Assembly (NCBI GenBank): GCA_002482525.1
Contig: DLGC01000018.1
Span: 38,347 to 102,346, forward strand
Length of the DNA: 64,000 bases
Direction of reading: 5' to 3'
Source: Propionibacteriaceae bacterium UBA7704
GTDB taxonomy: Bacteria; Actinomycetota; Actinomycetes; Propionibacteriales; Propionibacteriaceae
Below, piece by piece: positions 7,959 through 16,465 of this stretch (its first letter is position 1; each line of letters begins with the position of its first letter). Below the pieces are notes generated by a model that ran no database searches, was not told the DNA's origin, and saw nothing but the letters and a program-made list of their open reading frames with translations. The translations under genes and the position numbers were made by a program.

Positions 7959-10900
7959 ATGAATGTGGCAACACGCCGCCAACTGGCCGCCCGGCTGGAC
8001 GCCGCACGCCGTGCCCAGCACCTGTCCATTCGTGAGCTGGCACGCATCGCGGATGTGCCCCCACCCACCCTCCAGGGCTGGCTGAACGGTCGGCATTTCC
8101 CGGTACCGGCCCTGCGTCCGGCCTACCTGAGAATGGTTGAACGACTCGGGCTGGCCGACGAGATTTCCGAGGACCTGTGGGACGAGCGCTGGTCCTCGGT
8201 GGGTCCGCAGCTGCGAACCGGACGTCCACCGTATCTGGGCTTGCGACCTTACGACGCCGCAGACGCCGCGTTGTTCTTCGGTCGCCGTGACGAGGCGACC
8301 CGGCTCGCGCAGGTGATACTCCACCTGCGCGCGGGCGCGGGGCATGGTCTGGTCGCTGTCGTCGGAGCATCCGGGAGCGGCAAGAGCTCACTGCTCGCTG
8401 CTGGACTGATCGGCGCAGAATGTGTCGAGGGGACTCTGGCCGGGATATCGGTGGTCTCGATCACCGTCGACGAACTCGGCGGTGCGCGCCCGGATGCAGA
8501 GCTGGTCGTGATTGATCAGTTTGAGTCGTTCTTCGCACTTGATGAGGGTGAGCGCACCATCGGCACACGCGCTCTTGCCGAGCTGGCCGCCGACGCGGTA
8601 GTGGTGATCGGACTGCGCGCGGACGCGTTCGCCGAAGCAAGCCTCGACCCGATCATCGCCCCCGCACTGGCGACTCCGTTCCTGGTGGCTCCGCTGAGCC
8701 GAGAGCAAGCCCGGCAGGTAATCGTCGGGCCGGCCGAACTGAGCGGCGTAGGTGTCGACGACGATCTGGTTCCGGCGTTGCTGGAGGATCTCGCCCAGCC
8801 CGGACGCGCCGACACCGTCACCGCCGAGGTGCTTCCTTTGCTGTCGAACGCGCTATTGGTCACCTGGGCTGCAGGCTCAGGCGATCGAATGACCGTGTCC
8901 GACTACGTGCGCTCCGGCGGTGTCTGGTCGGCGTTGCAGGCGCTAGCCGAGGAGGTGTACGGCGCCCTGCCGGAGCCCGAACGAGCCTCGGTGCGTCCAC
9001 TGTTCCTGCGGATGATCAGGCAAAGTGGTGAGCTCGTCGTGCGGGAGGCCCTGTCGTTAGCCGAACTGGACGAGCGGGCGCGCTCCGTGATGACCCCGTT
9101 CGTCGACGCTCGCCTGCTCACCCTCAGTGATGACGTGGTGCAGATCAGCCATGACGCGCTGCTGTCGAACTGGTCGAGGCTGCACGCCTGGCTTGAGGAG
9201 TCCCGAGCGGATCGCGCGATCGTAGCCCAACTACACCGCGCCGCCTCGGTATGGGTCGACAGCGGACGCTCGGTCGACGCACTGATCCCGGTGGATCGCC
9301 TCGAGGTCTTCGCCGAGTGGATCGAGAATCCGGATCGTCAGGAGCTGCTCGGTCCGCGCGAGGTGGAGTTCGTCGAAGCGAGCCGGGAGCACTTCGCGTC
9401 GGTGCTTGCCGCCCAGCAACAGGTGAATGGCCGGCTCCAGCGCGGGCGTCGGGTCGCGATCGGCCTGACCGCGGCTGCGTCCGTTCTCGCGATCATTGCC
9501 GGCACGCTCTACGTCCGCGGTCTGCAGCTGCAATCGGAGACCAACCTGGCCCGACTCGGCGCGCAGTCGCGTCAGGTGGCGCTGGAGGCCCGGTCGGTGC
9601 GCGCCGACGACCCGAACCTGATGGCACAGATGGCCCTGGTCGCTCAAGACCAGGCGGTCACCCGGCAGAGCACCTCGGCGCTGCTGGACTCCACCGCAGT
9701 GAACGTACCGTTGCGCTGGCTCGGGGCACGCAACGCGGTGCTCGCCAAGACCACCGACGACCAAATCGTGGCACGAGCCGACGGCAGTGGCGGGGTCACC
9801 ATCTGGCGGCGTGCCGAACTCACCCATACTCCGGGCACCACCTTCCAGGCTGATCCGACATCGGGCGCGCTGTACGCCATCGCGCTGGTGCGTTTCGGTC
9901 CGCGGCTATTGCTGGCCGTCGGTGGCAGCTCAACGGCCGGCCTGTGGGATGTGACATCCACACCGAGGTTGCTGACCGATCTCGGCAGGTCGGGCGTCAC
10001 GGTCCACGGGGTCGCTTTCAACGCTGACGGCAGGCGTCTGGCGGTCGCTGGCTCCGACGGGACCGTGGACCTGTGGTCGGTGACCGAGGTCGGCGCAAAA
10101 TCGGCAGGCTCGGTCAGCCTCGGGGGCAGCCACCCGGCCCGGGCGGTGACTTTCAGCCCGGCGAGCGGAGAACTCTTCGTGGCCGGGCTGCCGGACGCTG
10201 TAGCTCACTTCACCGCGGCGTCTAAGCCGCGCCGATTGCCGGATCTTGGTTTCGCCTATGCGGCTACCCCGGTGGTCAGCCAGGCGCTTGCGGTGAGCCC
10301 GGACGGTGCCCAGTTGGTGGCCGGCATCGAGGGTCGACGGGTACCGCGGTGGGATATCTCCGGTGAAAGTCCGGTCGCGCTGGATTCCTTGACCGGATTC
10401 CTGAGCTGGACCAACGATCTGTCCTACTCCGCTGATGGCAAGCGGCTGATTCTGGCCAACTCCGACAAGAACACCTACCTCTACGACGCTGCCACCGCGA
10501 AGCGTCTGGACACCCTGTCCGGTGCCACCATCGACACCGGAGCCGAGATCGTCGCCGGTCGTCCGGTGACCACCGGCGACGACGGCGTGCTGCGAGTGTG
10601 GCAAGCCCACAACCCAGTGCTCAGAACGGGTTCGACGATCTACTCACTGAGCACGGACGCATCCACCCGATTCCTGGCCGCATCGACCATCTACGACGGG
10701 CAGGAACTGTGGAACACCTCCGGCGCTGAGCCGGTCCGGTTGCCGAACCCTGATCCTGCTGGACGGAGCCTGTCCGCCGCCGTCGCGGTCGCTCCCAGCG
10801 CGCGCTTCATGGTGGGTGGCACCACGGACGGGTCGGTATTGAGCTGGCCCCTGACCGCGTACGGCGCCGGGAAGGCGACCAGCGTCGATGCCTTCAGTGG

Positions 10901-11627
10901 CTCCTACATCGGCTACCTGGCGGTCTCGCCGGACTCTTCCCTGGTCGCCGCTCAGCAGTACACCGGTACCCAGGTGGCCCTCTACCGGGCTGACGCAACC
11001 GGACGGCTGAGCCTGGCCGCCAAGCTGGACGCACCCAACCCACAGACGTACGCCTTCAGTCCGGACTCCCACCTGCTGGCCGTACCGATCGGCAGCGGAA
11101 CGGTGCAGCTGTGGGACGTGTCCTCACCGACCACGCCCAAGCTGGCCGGCAAGATCGAGGGGCTCGACGCCCTTCCTCCCATCGTCGCGTTCGCCAACCA
11201 CTCCCGCACGCTTGCCGTTGGTACCGACGTCGGCCAAGTCACGCTGTGGGATGTGACCGACCCGGGTAAGCCGGTAGAAAAACGAGTCTTTGGTGATCCC
11301 CACGGTGCCGTCTACGGCATCACCTTCAGCCCAGACGACTCCACACTCGCCGCTGTCGGCGGCGACACGCTGGTCTGGGTCTGGCACGTGGACGGTCCAG
11401 CCTCAGCGTTCCTTTCGCTGGACGGTTCACTCGGCAACAGCAACGACGTCCGTTTCCTCAACGGCGGGCAACGGCTGGCGGCGGGCGGCGACGCGGGCAT
11501 CCTGAGACTGTGGACGGCGGATCCCGGGGCCGCCGAGGCTCAGCTGTGCGCCAACCGTGGTGATGTGCTTACCACCGACGAGTGGGCCCGGTTCCTGCCG
11601 GGGGTGGCACCCGAGGATCCATGCTGA
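7959..11627 (+). CDS. XRE-type HTH, STAND NTPase and WD40 repeat protein
   Basis: This 1222-residue protein joins four parts. Residues about 5-65 are an XRE-like helix-turn-helix. Residues about 85-430 are a STAND-type P-loop NTPase with Walker A GASGSGKSS near 136 and Walker B VVIDQFE near 185. A single membrane-like hydrophobic helix lies at about 499-520. From about residue 580 to the end are WD40 blades, with repeated LWDV/LWSV and FSPD motifs. The C-terminus has a Cys-containing tail (LCANRGDVLTTDEWARFLPG) that I associate with this actinobacterial family. STAND proteins act as ligand-gated switches; the trigger and output here are unknown. It sits between the glycerol regulator and a small membrane-protein gene. 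Confidence 0.9.
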   Translation: MNVATRRQLAARLDAARRAQHLSIRELARIADVPPPTLQGWLNGRHFPVPALRPAYLRMVERLGLADEISEDLWDERWSSVGPQLRTGRPPYLGLRPYDAADAALFFGRRDEATRLAQVILHLRAGAGHGLVAVVGASGSGKSSLLAAGLIGAECVEGTLAGISVVSITVDELGGARPDAELVVIDQFESFFALDEGERTIGTRALAELAADAVVVIGLRADAFAEASLDPIIAPALATPFLVAPLSREQARQVIVGPAELSGVGVDDDLVPALLEDLAQPGRADTVTAEVLPLLSNALLVTWAAGSGDRMTVSDYVRSGGVWSALQALAEEVYGALPEPERASVRPLFLRMIRQSGELVVREALSLAELDERARSVMTPFVDARLLTLSDDVVQISHDALLSNWSRLHAWLEESRADRAIVAQLHRAASVWVDSGRSVDALIPVDRLEVFAEWIENPDRQELLGPREVEFVEASREHFASVLAAQQQVNGRLQRGRRVAIGLTAAASVLAIIAGTLYVRGLQLQSETNLARLGAQSRQVALEARSVRADDPNLMAQMALVAQDQAVTRQSTSALLDSTAVNVPLRWLGARNAVLAKTTDDQIVARADGSGGVTIWRRAELTHTPGTTFQADPTSGALYAIALVRFGPRLLLAVGGSSTAGLWDVTSTPRLLTDLGRSGVTVHGVAFNADGRRLAVAGSDGTVDLWSVTEVGAKSAGSVSLGGSHPARAVTFSPASGELFVAGLPDAVAHFTAASKPRRLPDLGFAYAATPVVSQALAVSPDGAQLVAGIEGRRVPRWDISGESPVALDSLTGFLSWTNDLSYSADGKRLILANSDKNTYLYDAATAKRLDTLSGATIDTGAEIVAGRPVTTGDDGVLRVWQAHNPVLRTGSTIYSLSTDASTRFLAASTIYDGQELWNTSGAEPVRLPNPDPAGRSLSAAVAVAPSARFMVGGTTDGSVLSWPLTAYGAGKATSVDAFSGSYIGYLAVSPDSSLVAAQQYTGTQVALYRADATGRLSLAAKLDAPNPQTYAFSPDSHLLAVPIGSGTVQLWDVSSPTTPKLAGKIEGLDALPPIVAFANHSRTLAVGTDVGQVTLWDVTDPGKPVEKRVFGDPHGAVYGITFSPDDSTLAAVGGDTLVWVWHVDGPASAFLSLDGSLGNSNDVRFLNGGQRLAAGGDAGILRLWTADPGAAEAQLCANRGDVLTTDEWARFLPGVAPEDPC

Positions 11628-11635
11628 ACGCACCC

Positions 11636-11656
11636 GTGTATGAGCTTGTATGAACC
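11636..11656 (+). promoter_or_regulatory. GTATGA direct-repeat motif, copy A
   Basis: GTGTATGA, four bases, then GTATGAACC lies 79 bases before the ATG of the membrane-protein gene at 11735. The same element, 18 of 21 positions identical and in the same orientation to its gene, lies upstream of the secreted-protein pair at 14559-14579. The two GTATGA units are about one helical turn apart, as expected for a regulator binding one DNA face. Confidence 0.5.
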
Positions 11657-11734
11657 TCTCTAACCCGCTCGCCCGGGTGCCAGCGCTCCGAGATATTCGG
11701 CTTGCAGACCGCAGAGCCGGAGAGGGTGTTGACC

Positions 11735-12745
11735 ATGAGGGAACTCGTTGATGCGATCGGAACATTCATTGGTGGAGTGATCGCCTTGGCGATAAGCGTC
11801 CTTGCGGTCGTGATTGGGGCGTGCATCGGCGCCGTGATCGGCGGGCTGGTCGGAGAGTTCACCTACGGCGATCACAAAATGCCGCCCACCTCCGGCCTCG
11901 TTGGTGGCGCTATCCTCGGCGGATTGGCCGTCGCGATTCCCTTGCTCTCCATCTATGTTGTCGGCCCCTTGCGCGACCGCGCTCGTGACGCCGCCTATCG
12001 ACGTAAGGCGGCGGAGGACGCCAGCCAGCGCGCTCGGCAGGCGGCGATCGCCCAACGGGTTCAGGCGGCTGAGGCTGTCCTCACCAACAGCAGGAATGCG
12101 GTGGCCAGATTCGAATCGATGCCCGGCCACGTGACAAGTGCCGAGGCCGACGCCGGACGGGCTTTGGCCTGCTATCAGGACGGTGCCTTCTCGCCGTTCT
12201 GGTCCGCAATCGAGTCGGCATACAGCCATCTCGCTGAGTACCGGGCATGTGCCGAGGCGATTGAATCGTGCGCTCGCGCGCACCCCGACCTCGTGCGCGC
12301 CTTCGTCCGGGCCCAGGGTGATCCGGCGGCGGTTGCAGGCTTCCCGGTGACGCTCAATGCCGAATCCGTTGCGGACACGCTCGAGGCCGCGACCCAGTCG
12401 CTGGGAACGATGGTCTACGAGGCGCAGAAGCAGCCGACGTTTGCTCAGATCTGGGAACAGCGCCGGACCACTGCGGCCGTGATCACCGGATTTGCGAACC
12501 TGGAGCAGGCGGTGAACCGCATGGGGTCATCCATCACGTCGTCGATACGCTCACTCTCGGCCAGCCTGGAAGGCACGCACACGCGCATGGAGGCCATCGT
12601 TCGAGAGTCGTCGGCTGTCTCGGTCGGACTGGCAGGAGCGCAGCAGGACCAGGCGATGGCGATGCGTGAGCTGACGGCGAAGGCCGGTCAGATCAAGGCA
12701 GAGATCTATCACCAGACCTGGGGCCACTACCCGATTCTGGGGTGA
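11735..12745 (+). CDS. uncharacterised membrane protein with glycine-rich transmembrane hairpin
   Basis: This 336-residue protein is not recognised. The first 75 residues contain two glycine-rich hydrophobic segments (IGGVIALAISVLAVVIGACIGAVIGG and GGAILGGLAVAIPLLSIYVVG), like a glycine-zipper membrane hairpin. The remaining 260 residues are alanine-rich, charged and probably helical or coiled, facing the cytoplasm. The ATG at 11735 is preferred over an upstream TTG because GAGAGG precedes it and it starts just before the first membrane segment. It follows the STAND gene on the same strand, but the GTATGA motif between them suggests its own promoter. Confidence 0.7.
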   Translation: MRELVDAIGTFIGGVIALAISVLAVVIGACIGAVIGGLVGEFTYGDHKMPPTSGLVGGAILGGLAVAIPLLSIYVVGPLRDRARDAAYRRKAAEDASQRARQAAIAQRVQAAEAVLTNSRNAVARFESMPGHVTSAEADAGRALACYQDGAFSPFWSAIESAYSHLAEYRACAEAIESCARAHPDLVRAFVRAQGDPAAVAGFPVTLNAESVADTLEAATQSLGTMVYEAQKQPTFAQIWEQRRTTAAVITGFANLEQAVNRMGSSITSSIRSLSASLEGTHTRMEAIVRESSAVSVGLAGAQQDQAMAMRELTAKAGQIKAEIYHQTWGHYPILG

Positions 12746-13027
12746 GGCACGGCGCCGCTGCCGACCAGCATGATGGCTGGCCAGCCTTCAGGGGATTTCG
12801 AGGCGTCAGGCTCGCCCGGCCACAGGTGGTTTTGGCCGCGTCAGATCCCCGGCCCGAGAATCACCGTCAGTCCGGAGGGGCGGTACTCGCGCGCCTGCTT
12901 CCCAACTGCGTCCCGTGCTTGTCAGGCGTTTCACCGTGCGCCACGCGCCTGACCTCCAGACCGAGCGCTGGATGTGGGCGGTGATCGGCGTATCGCTGAT
13001 GTGATGATCACCCGCGAACGGGTGAAG

Positions 13028-13705
13028 TCAACGCCCCACCACCTTCACTCCGGTGAAGATGTACCTTTCTGTCTGCTTCATGCTCAACCCGCGCCGCGTG
13101 AAGCGCTTCACCGCGCGCCATCTTCCAGAGCGCCAAACCGATCGGGTCACCGATGCCGTGCACGGGGCTTCGAAATCCTGGCAGTACCAACTGCCGCGAT
13201 CGACATATCGCCTGCCCTTGCTGGAAAACAAGTGGAAGCCCTCTCCGGAATCTCCCATTCCGAGCACATACCACCCGTTCCCCGTGCTGTTCGGCGCGCT
13301 CGCTGGTGCCTTCTCCTTCACCAACCTGTTGGAGCGCCAGGTGAGCACGTCGAACCACCCGCCGTCCGAAACATGGAGGTTCACCATGAGTTCGTAGCCC
13401 GGAGCGCCGTCGAGCTTGGCGGCCCCATTCCAACTGTCGACGAAGAAGTTCGGATCGGAGGTGAGCTTGATGCTTGCCGACTTCTTGCGGGCGGTGGTCA
13501 CCGCAACTCGCCAGGATGTGGCACCGAGCCGGTAGATCCGAACTCTGTCGGGCCGCTTGTCGCCGTCGACGTCCACCTTGACCGTCTTGACCAAGGTGGT
13601 GGCGGTCGGCTGGATCACCCCTTGGGCGTGCGCTTCGCCCGTCAGCACTCCCCAACCCGTCAGTGTGACAGTGGCCGCTACGACTGCGCTGAGGAACCTG
13701 TTCAC
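13028..13705 (-). CDS. secreted protein with DVDGD motif, tandem paralogue B
   Basis: This 225-residue protein has a Sec signal peptide (FLSAVVAATVTLTGWGVLTGEAHA). The mature part opens with VDVDGDKRPDRVRIYRL, a calcium-loop-like DxDGD motif of the kind found in FG-GAP/VCBS proteins. Two cysteines in the C-terminal third may form a disulfide, and the protein ends in GVKVVGR. The GTG start overlaps the stop of the upstream gene by four bases (GTGA), so the two are translationally coupled. The upstream protein shares signal peptide, DxDGD motif, cysteine pair and GVKV end, so the pair arose by duplication. Its function is unknown. Confidence 0.78.
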   Translation of the reverse strand: MNRFLSAVVAATVTLTGWGVLTGEAHAQGVIQPTATTLVKTVKVDVDGDKRPDRVRIYRLGATSWRVAVTTARKKSASIKLTSDPNFFVDSWNGAAKLDGAPGYELMVNLHVSDGGWFDVLTWRSNRLVKEKAPASAPNSTGNGWYVLGMGDSGEGFHLFSSKGRRYVDRGSWYCQDFEAPCTASVTRSVWRSGRWRAVKRFTRRGLSMKQTERYIFTGVKVVGR

Positions 13706-14409
13706 TTGGTCACCTTCACTCCACTGAATTCGTTGAGGTAGTGCGCCTCGGCCTTCTTCTGGCTTACCTTGCGGTGCACGATCACCTTCACCTTGCGCCA
13801 AGCCTTCGACTTCCAGCGTGAGCGGACGATCGTCACCTTGTCGTAGACGCCCGTAGCCTGACAGGACCCGCAGTAGAGGCTGGCGGCGTCGAGATAGCGG
13901 ACACCACGGGAAGTGAACAGTCGATAGGTGTTCCACCATGAGGTGGTGTCGCCGCGGATCGCCCACGCCCTCCGAGTGACGACTCGTCCGCCGGCGTAGA
14001 CAGATGACTGGGCGACCGGCTCGTCCACCAGTCTCCCTTTGCGCCAACGCAGCACTCGCAACTCGTAGTAGTTGACGTCGACCAGGATTTCGGCACCCCG
14101 GGCGCCGTCGATCCGTCCGGTTCCGTAGAACGGTGCGTCGGTGCTCACCGCCAGGGTTCGAGTGGCGCGCAGCTTCGTCGCCGTGACGACGGTGATCCGG
14201 ACGCTCCCGCTGCCAGGGGTGATCGTGACAGTGTCCCGGCGTCGGTCTCCATCGATGTCGACATACCGGACGTCGATCGCGCTCGCCGGGAGGATTACCC
14301 GCGACGGCGGCGACCCTACCGTTTGAGCCCGGGTCGCGGCGGGGTTGATAGCCGCGAGGCTCGCCACGACGGCGAGTGCTGCGCACAGGGTCATGGGGCG
14401 GATCAGCAT
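13702..14409 (-). CDS. secreted protein with DIDGD motif, tandem paralogue A
   Basis: This 235-residue protein has a signal peptide (MTLCAALAVVASLAAINPAATRAQ). A calcium-loop-like motif VDIDGDRRRDTVTI follows. A CGSC pair lies near residue 180 and the C-terminus reads FSGVKVTK. It is the first gene of a two-gene unit with its paralogue. The GTATGA motif lies 150 bases upstream, and the same motif precedes the membrane-protein gene at 11735, which hints at co-regulation. No enzymatic motif is visible. Confidence 0.78.
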   Translation of the reverse strand: MLIRPMTLCAALAVVASLAAINPAATRAQTVGSPPSRVILPASAIDVRYVDIDGDRRRDTVTITPGSGSVRITVVTATKLRATRTLAVSTDAPFYGTGRIDGARGAEILVDVNYYELRVLRWRKGRLVDEPVAQSSVYAGGRVVTRRAWAIRGDTTSWWNTYRLFTSRGVRYLDAASLYCGSCQATGVYDKVTIVRSRWKSKAWRKVKVIVHRKVSQKKAEAHYLNEFSGVKVTK

Positions 14410-14848
14410 CGAGATCTCCTGTCGAGTCGGTGGTCGTGGTCGGGGTGTGTGACCAGGTCAGTGCAGCCAGGTGATGTGGTCGTTGAGTCGTGAGGCTCAC
14501 TGGGTGCTGGCGCCTCAAACTAGGGGTTCGGGTCGTGATCACAGCCGGATGCTCGGCTGGTTCATACGGGTTCATACACAAGCGAAGCGCGTCGAGCGGA
14601 ATCCCTGAGAGTCAAAGAGAACCAGCAGACGACCGCCGACCTCGGTGCCTCGTTCCGTGCGCGCCAGTTTCCACCAGGGCGATTTCTCAGGCGCTTCGAT
14701 CCGATGTGCACATCTGGCACACATGCCGGTGGCCTCATGGGCATCACCGAGGCCTGTGTCTAGGCTGTCAACAACTGGCGGGCCCTTCGGGGCGACGGGC
14801 GTCAACGCTGACCCCACGTGATCGCCAGTCCTGAAACGGAGGTTCTTC
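14410..14848. other. divergent intergenic region between the secreted pair and glpABC
   Basis: No gene is supported here. It contains the second GTATGA motif at 14559-14579 and a TGTGC-N7-GCACA inverted repeat at 14705-14721. The latter is loosely like a CRP/GlxR site but has the wrong spacing. The glpA promoter must lie in this region. Confidence 0.4.
14559..14579 (-). promoter_or_regulatory. GTATGA direct-repeat motif, copy B
   Basis: Read on the minus strand this is GTGTATGA, four bases, then GTATGAACC, matching copy A at 11636-11656 at 18 of 21 positions. It faces the secreted-protein gene pair, about 150 bases upstream of its first start codon. Confidence 0.5.
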
Positions 14849-16465
14849 GTGCGAAGGCTCACTGCTGATGTCGTCGTCATCGGGGGCGGCTCCACGGGCG
14901 CCGGGGTGGTACGCGATGTCGCCATGCGCGGCTACAGCGCCGTGTTGGTGGAGCGAGCCGACCTGGGACAAGGCACCACCGGGCGCTTTCACGGACTGCT
15001 GCACTCCGGCGGACGCTATGTGGTCTCCGATCCCGAGTCGGCAACCGAATGCGCGCAGGAGAACGCGATCCTGACCCGCATCCAGTCCGAGGCCGTGGAG
15101 GCCACCGGCGGGTATTTCGTCACGTGTCCCGGCGATGATCCTGAGTTCGCCGACAAGTTCCTCGCTGGTGCCACCGCAACCGGCGTCCCGGCACGCGAGG
15201 TGAATGTCAGCGAAGCACTCCGCAACGAACCGCGCATCAACCCCGGAATCCTGCGGGCCGTCGAAGTCCAAGACGGCACCGTCGACGGCTGGAAGCTGGT
15301 GTGGGGTGCCGCGAACTCCGCCCGGGAGTACGGCGCCGAGATTCTCACCTACCACCGCGTGACCAAGATCGAGACCAACGGTTCGGCGGTGACCGCCGTG
15401 CTCTGCACCGATCTGCGCGGCGGCGACGAGGTGCTCATCGACACCAACTTCGTCCTCAACTGCGCCGGTCCCTGGGCCGGCCAGATCGCCGCCATGGCCG
15501 GCGCCCACCCCGTCGATGTGATCCCCGGACGCGGCATCATGATCGCCATGAACCACCGGCTGGTGAACCGGGTCGTGAACCGGCTGATCTACCCCGCCGA
15601 CGGCGACATTCTGGTGCCGGCCCACACCGTGAGCATCATCGGCACCACCGACGTCAAGGTCGACAACCCCGACCATCTGAAGATCGAAGCCAACGAAGTG
15701 CAGCAGATGCTGGACGCCGGCGAGGTGCTGGTGCCCGGCTTCCGCAACTCCCGCGCCCTGCACGCCTGGGCCGGCGCGCGTCCGCTGATCAAGGATGATC
15801 GGGTGGCGGCCTCCGACACCCGCCACATGAGTCGCGGCATGGCCGTCATCGACCACAGCGAGCGCGACGGTCTGGACGGCATGCTCACCATCGGCGGCGG
15901 CAAGCTCACCACCTATCGGCTGATGGCCGAGCACATCACCGATGCGATGTGCGACAAGCTGGGTGAGAAGCGCGCCTGCCGCACCGCGTCCGAAGCGATC
16001 CCCGGCTCAGAATCGACCCGCACCCACCGCGTCAGTGATCGACTCGCTGACCGGGAGGCAGACCGCTTCGACTCCCAGATCATCTGCGAATGCGAACTAC
16101 TCAGCCGCAAAATGTTCACCGACGCCTTGGCTGCCCAACCCAATGCCAGTTTCGACGATCTGCGTCGCCAACTTCGGCTGGGCATGGGTCCGTGCCAGGG
16201 CGGCTTCTGCTCATTGCGGGCCGGCGGAATCGCGGTGGCCGATGGCGCCCTGGACGCCGAGCGTGCCAGCGGGCTGTTCCGGCTGTTCCTGCGAAATCGT
16301 TGGTTGGGTATCTGGCCAATCCTGTACGGCGAACAGGTACGCCAAACCGCGCTGGACGCGTGGATCTTCCAAGGCACCCTGGACACCGAGCATCTGCCCG
16401 GCCCTGATGCCGAGGCCGTGGAGCCCGATCCGACGCTGGCGCCGACAACGACGAAGGAGTCCTGA
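14849..16465 (+). CDS. glpA: anaerobic-type glycerol-3-phosphate dehydrogenase subunit A
   Basis: This 538-residue flavoprotein oxidises glycerol 3-phosphate to dihydroxyacetone phosphate. The N-terminus has an FAD-binding Rossmann motif (VVVIGGGSTGAG). The C-terminal part carries a BFD-like [2Fe-2S]-binding domain with cysteines at 413, 415, 449 and 454 (CxC and CxxxxC), which separates GlpA from aerobic GlpD. The GTG start follows GGAGG at 6-base spacing. It is the first of three overlapping genes, glpA-glpB-glpC. The three-subunit form passes electrons to the quinone pool at the membrane under low-oxygen conditions. Confidence 0.96.
   Translation: MRRLTADVVVIGGGSTGAGVVRDVAMRGYSAVLVERADLGQGTTGRFHGLLHSGGRYVVSDPESATECAQENAILTRIQSEAVEATGGYFVTCPGDDPEFADKFLAGATATGVPAREVNVSEALRNEPRINPGILRAVEVQDGTVDGWKLVWGAANSAREYGAEILTYHRVTKIETNGSAVTAVLCTDLRGGDEVLIDTNFVLNCAGPWAGQIAAMAGAHPVDVIPGRGIMIAMNHRLVNRVVNRLIYPADGDILVPAHTVSIIGTTDVKVDNPDHLKIEANEVQQMLDAGEVLVPGFRNSRALHAWAGARPLIKDDRVAASDTRHMSRGMAVIDHSERDGLDGMLTIGGGKLTTYRLMAEHITDAMCDKLGEKRACRTASEAIPGSESTRTHRVSDRLADREADRFDSQIICECELLSRKMFTDALAAQPNASFDDLRRQLRLGMGPCQGGFCSLRAGGIAVADGALDAERASGLFRLFLRNRWLGIWPILYGEQVRQTALDAWIFQGTLDTEHLPGPDAEAVEPDPTLAPTTTKES

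Noticed and set aside
6765..8345. 526-codon minus-strand frame opposite the SorC-type regulator and the start of the STAND gene
   Set aside because: Both opposing genes have recognised domains and good starts; the antisense translation has none.
14705..14721. CRP/GlxR-like site TGTGC-N7-GCACA upstream of glpA
   Set aside because: The spacing between the TGTG and CACA halves is one base longer than in the CRP-type consensus, so it is noted only as a weak inverted repeat.
14768..15934. 388-codon minus-strand frame opposite glpA
   Set aside because: Antisense of a certain gene; no start signal.
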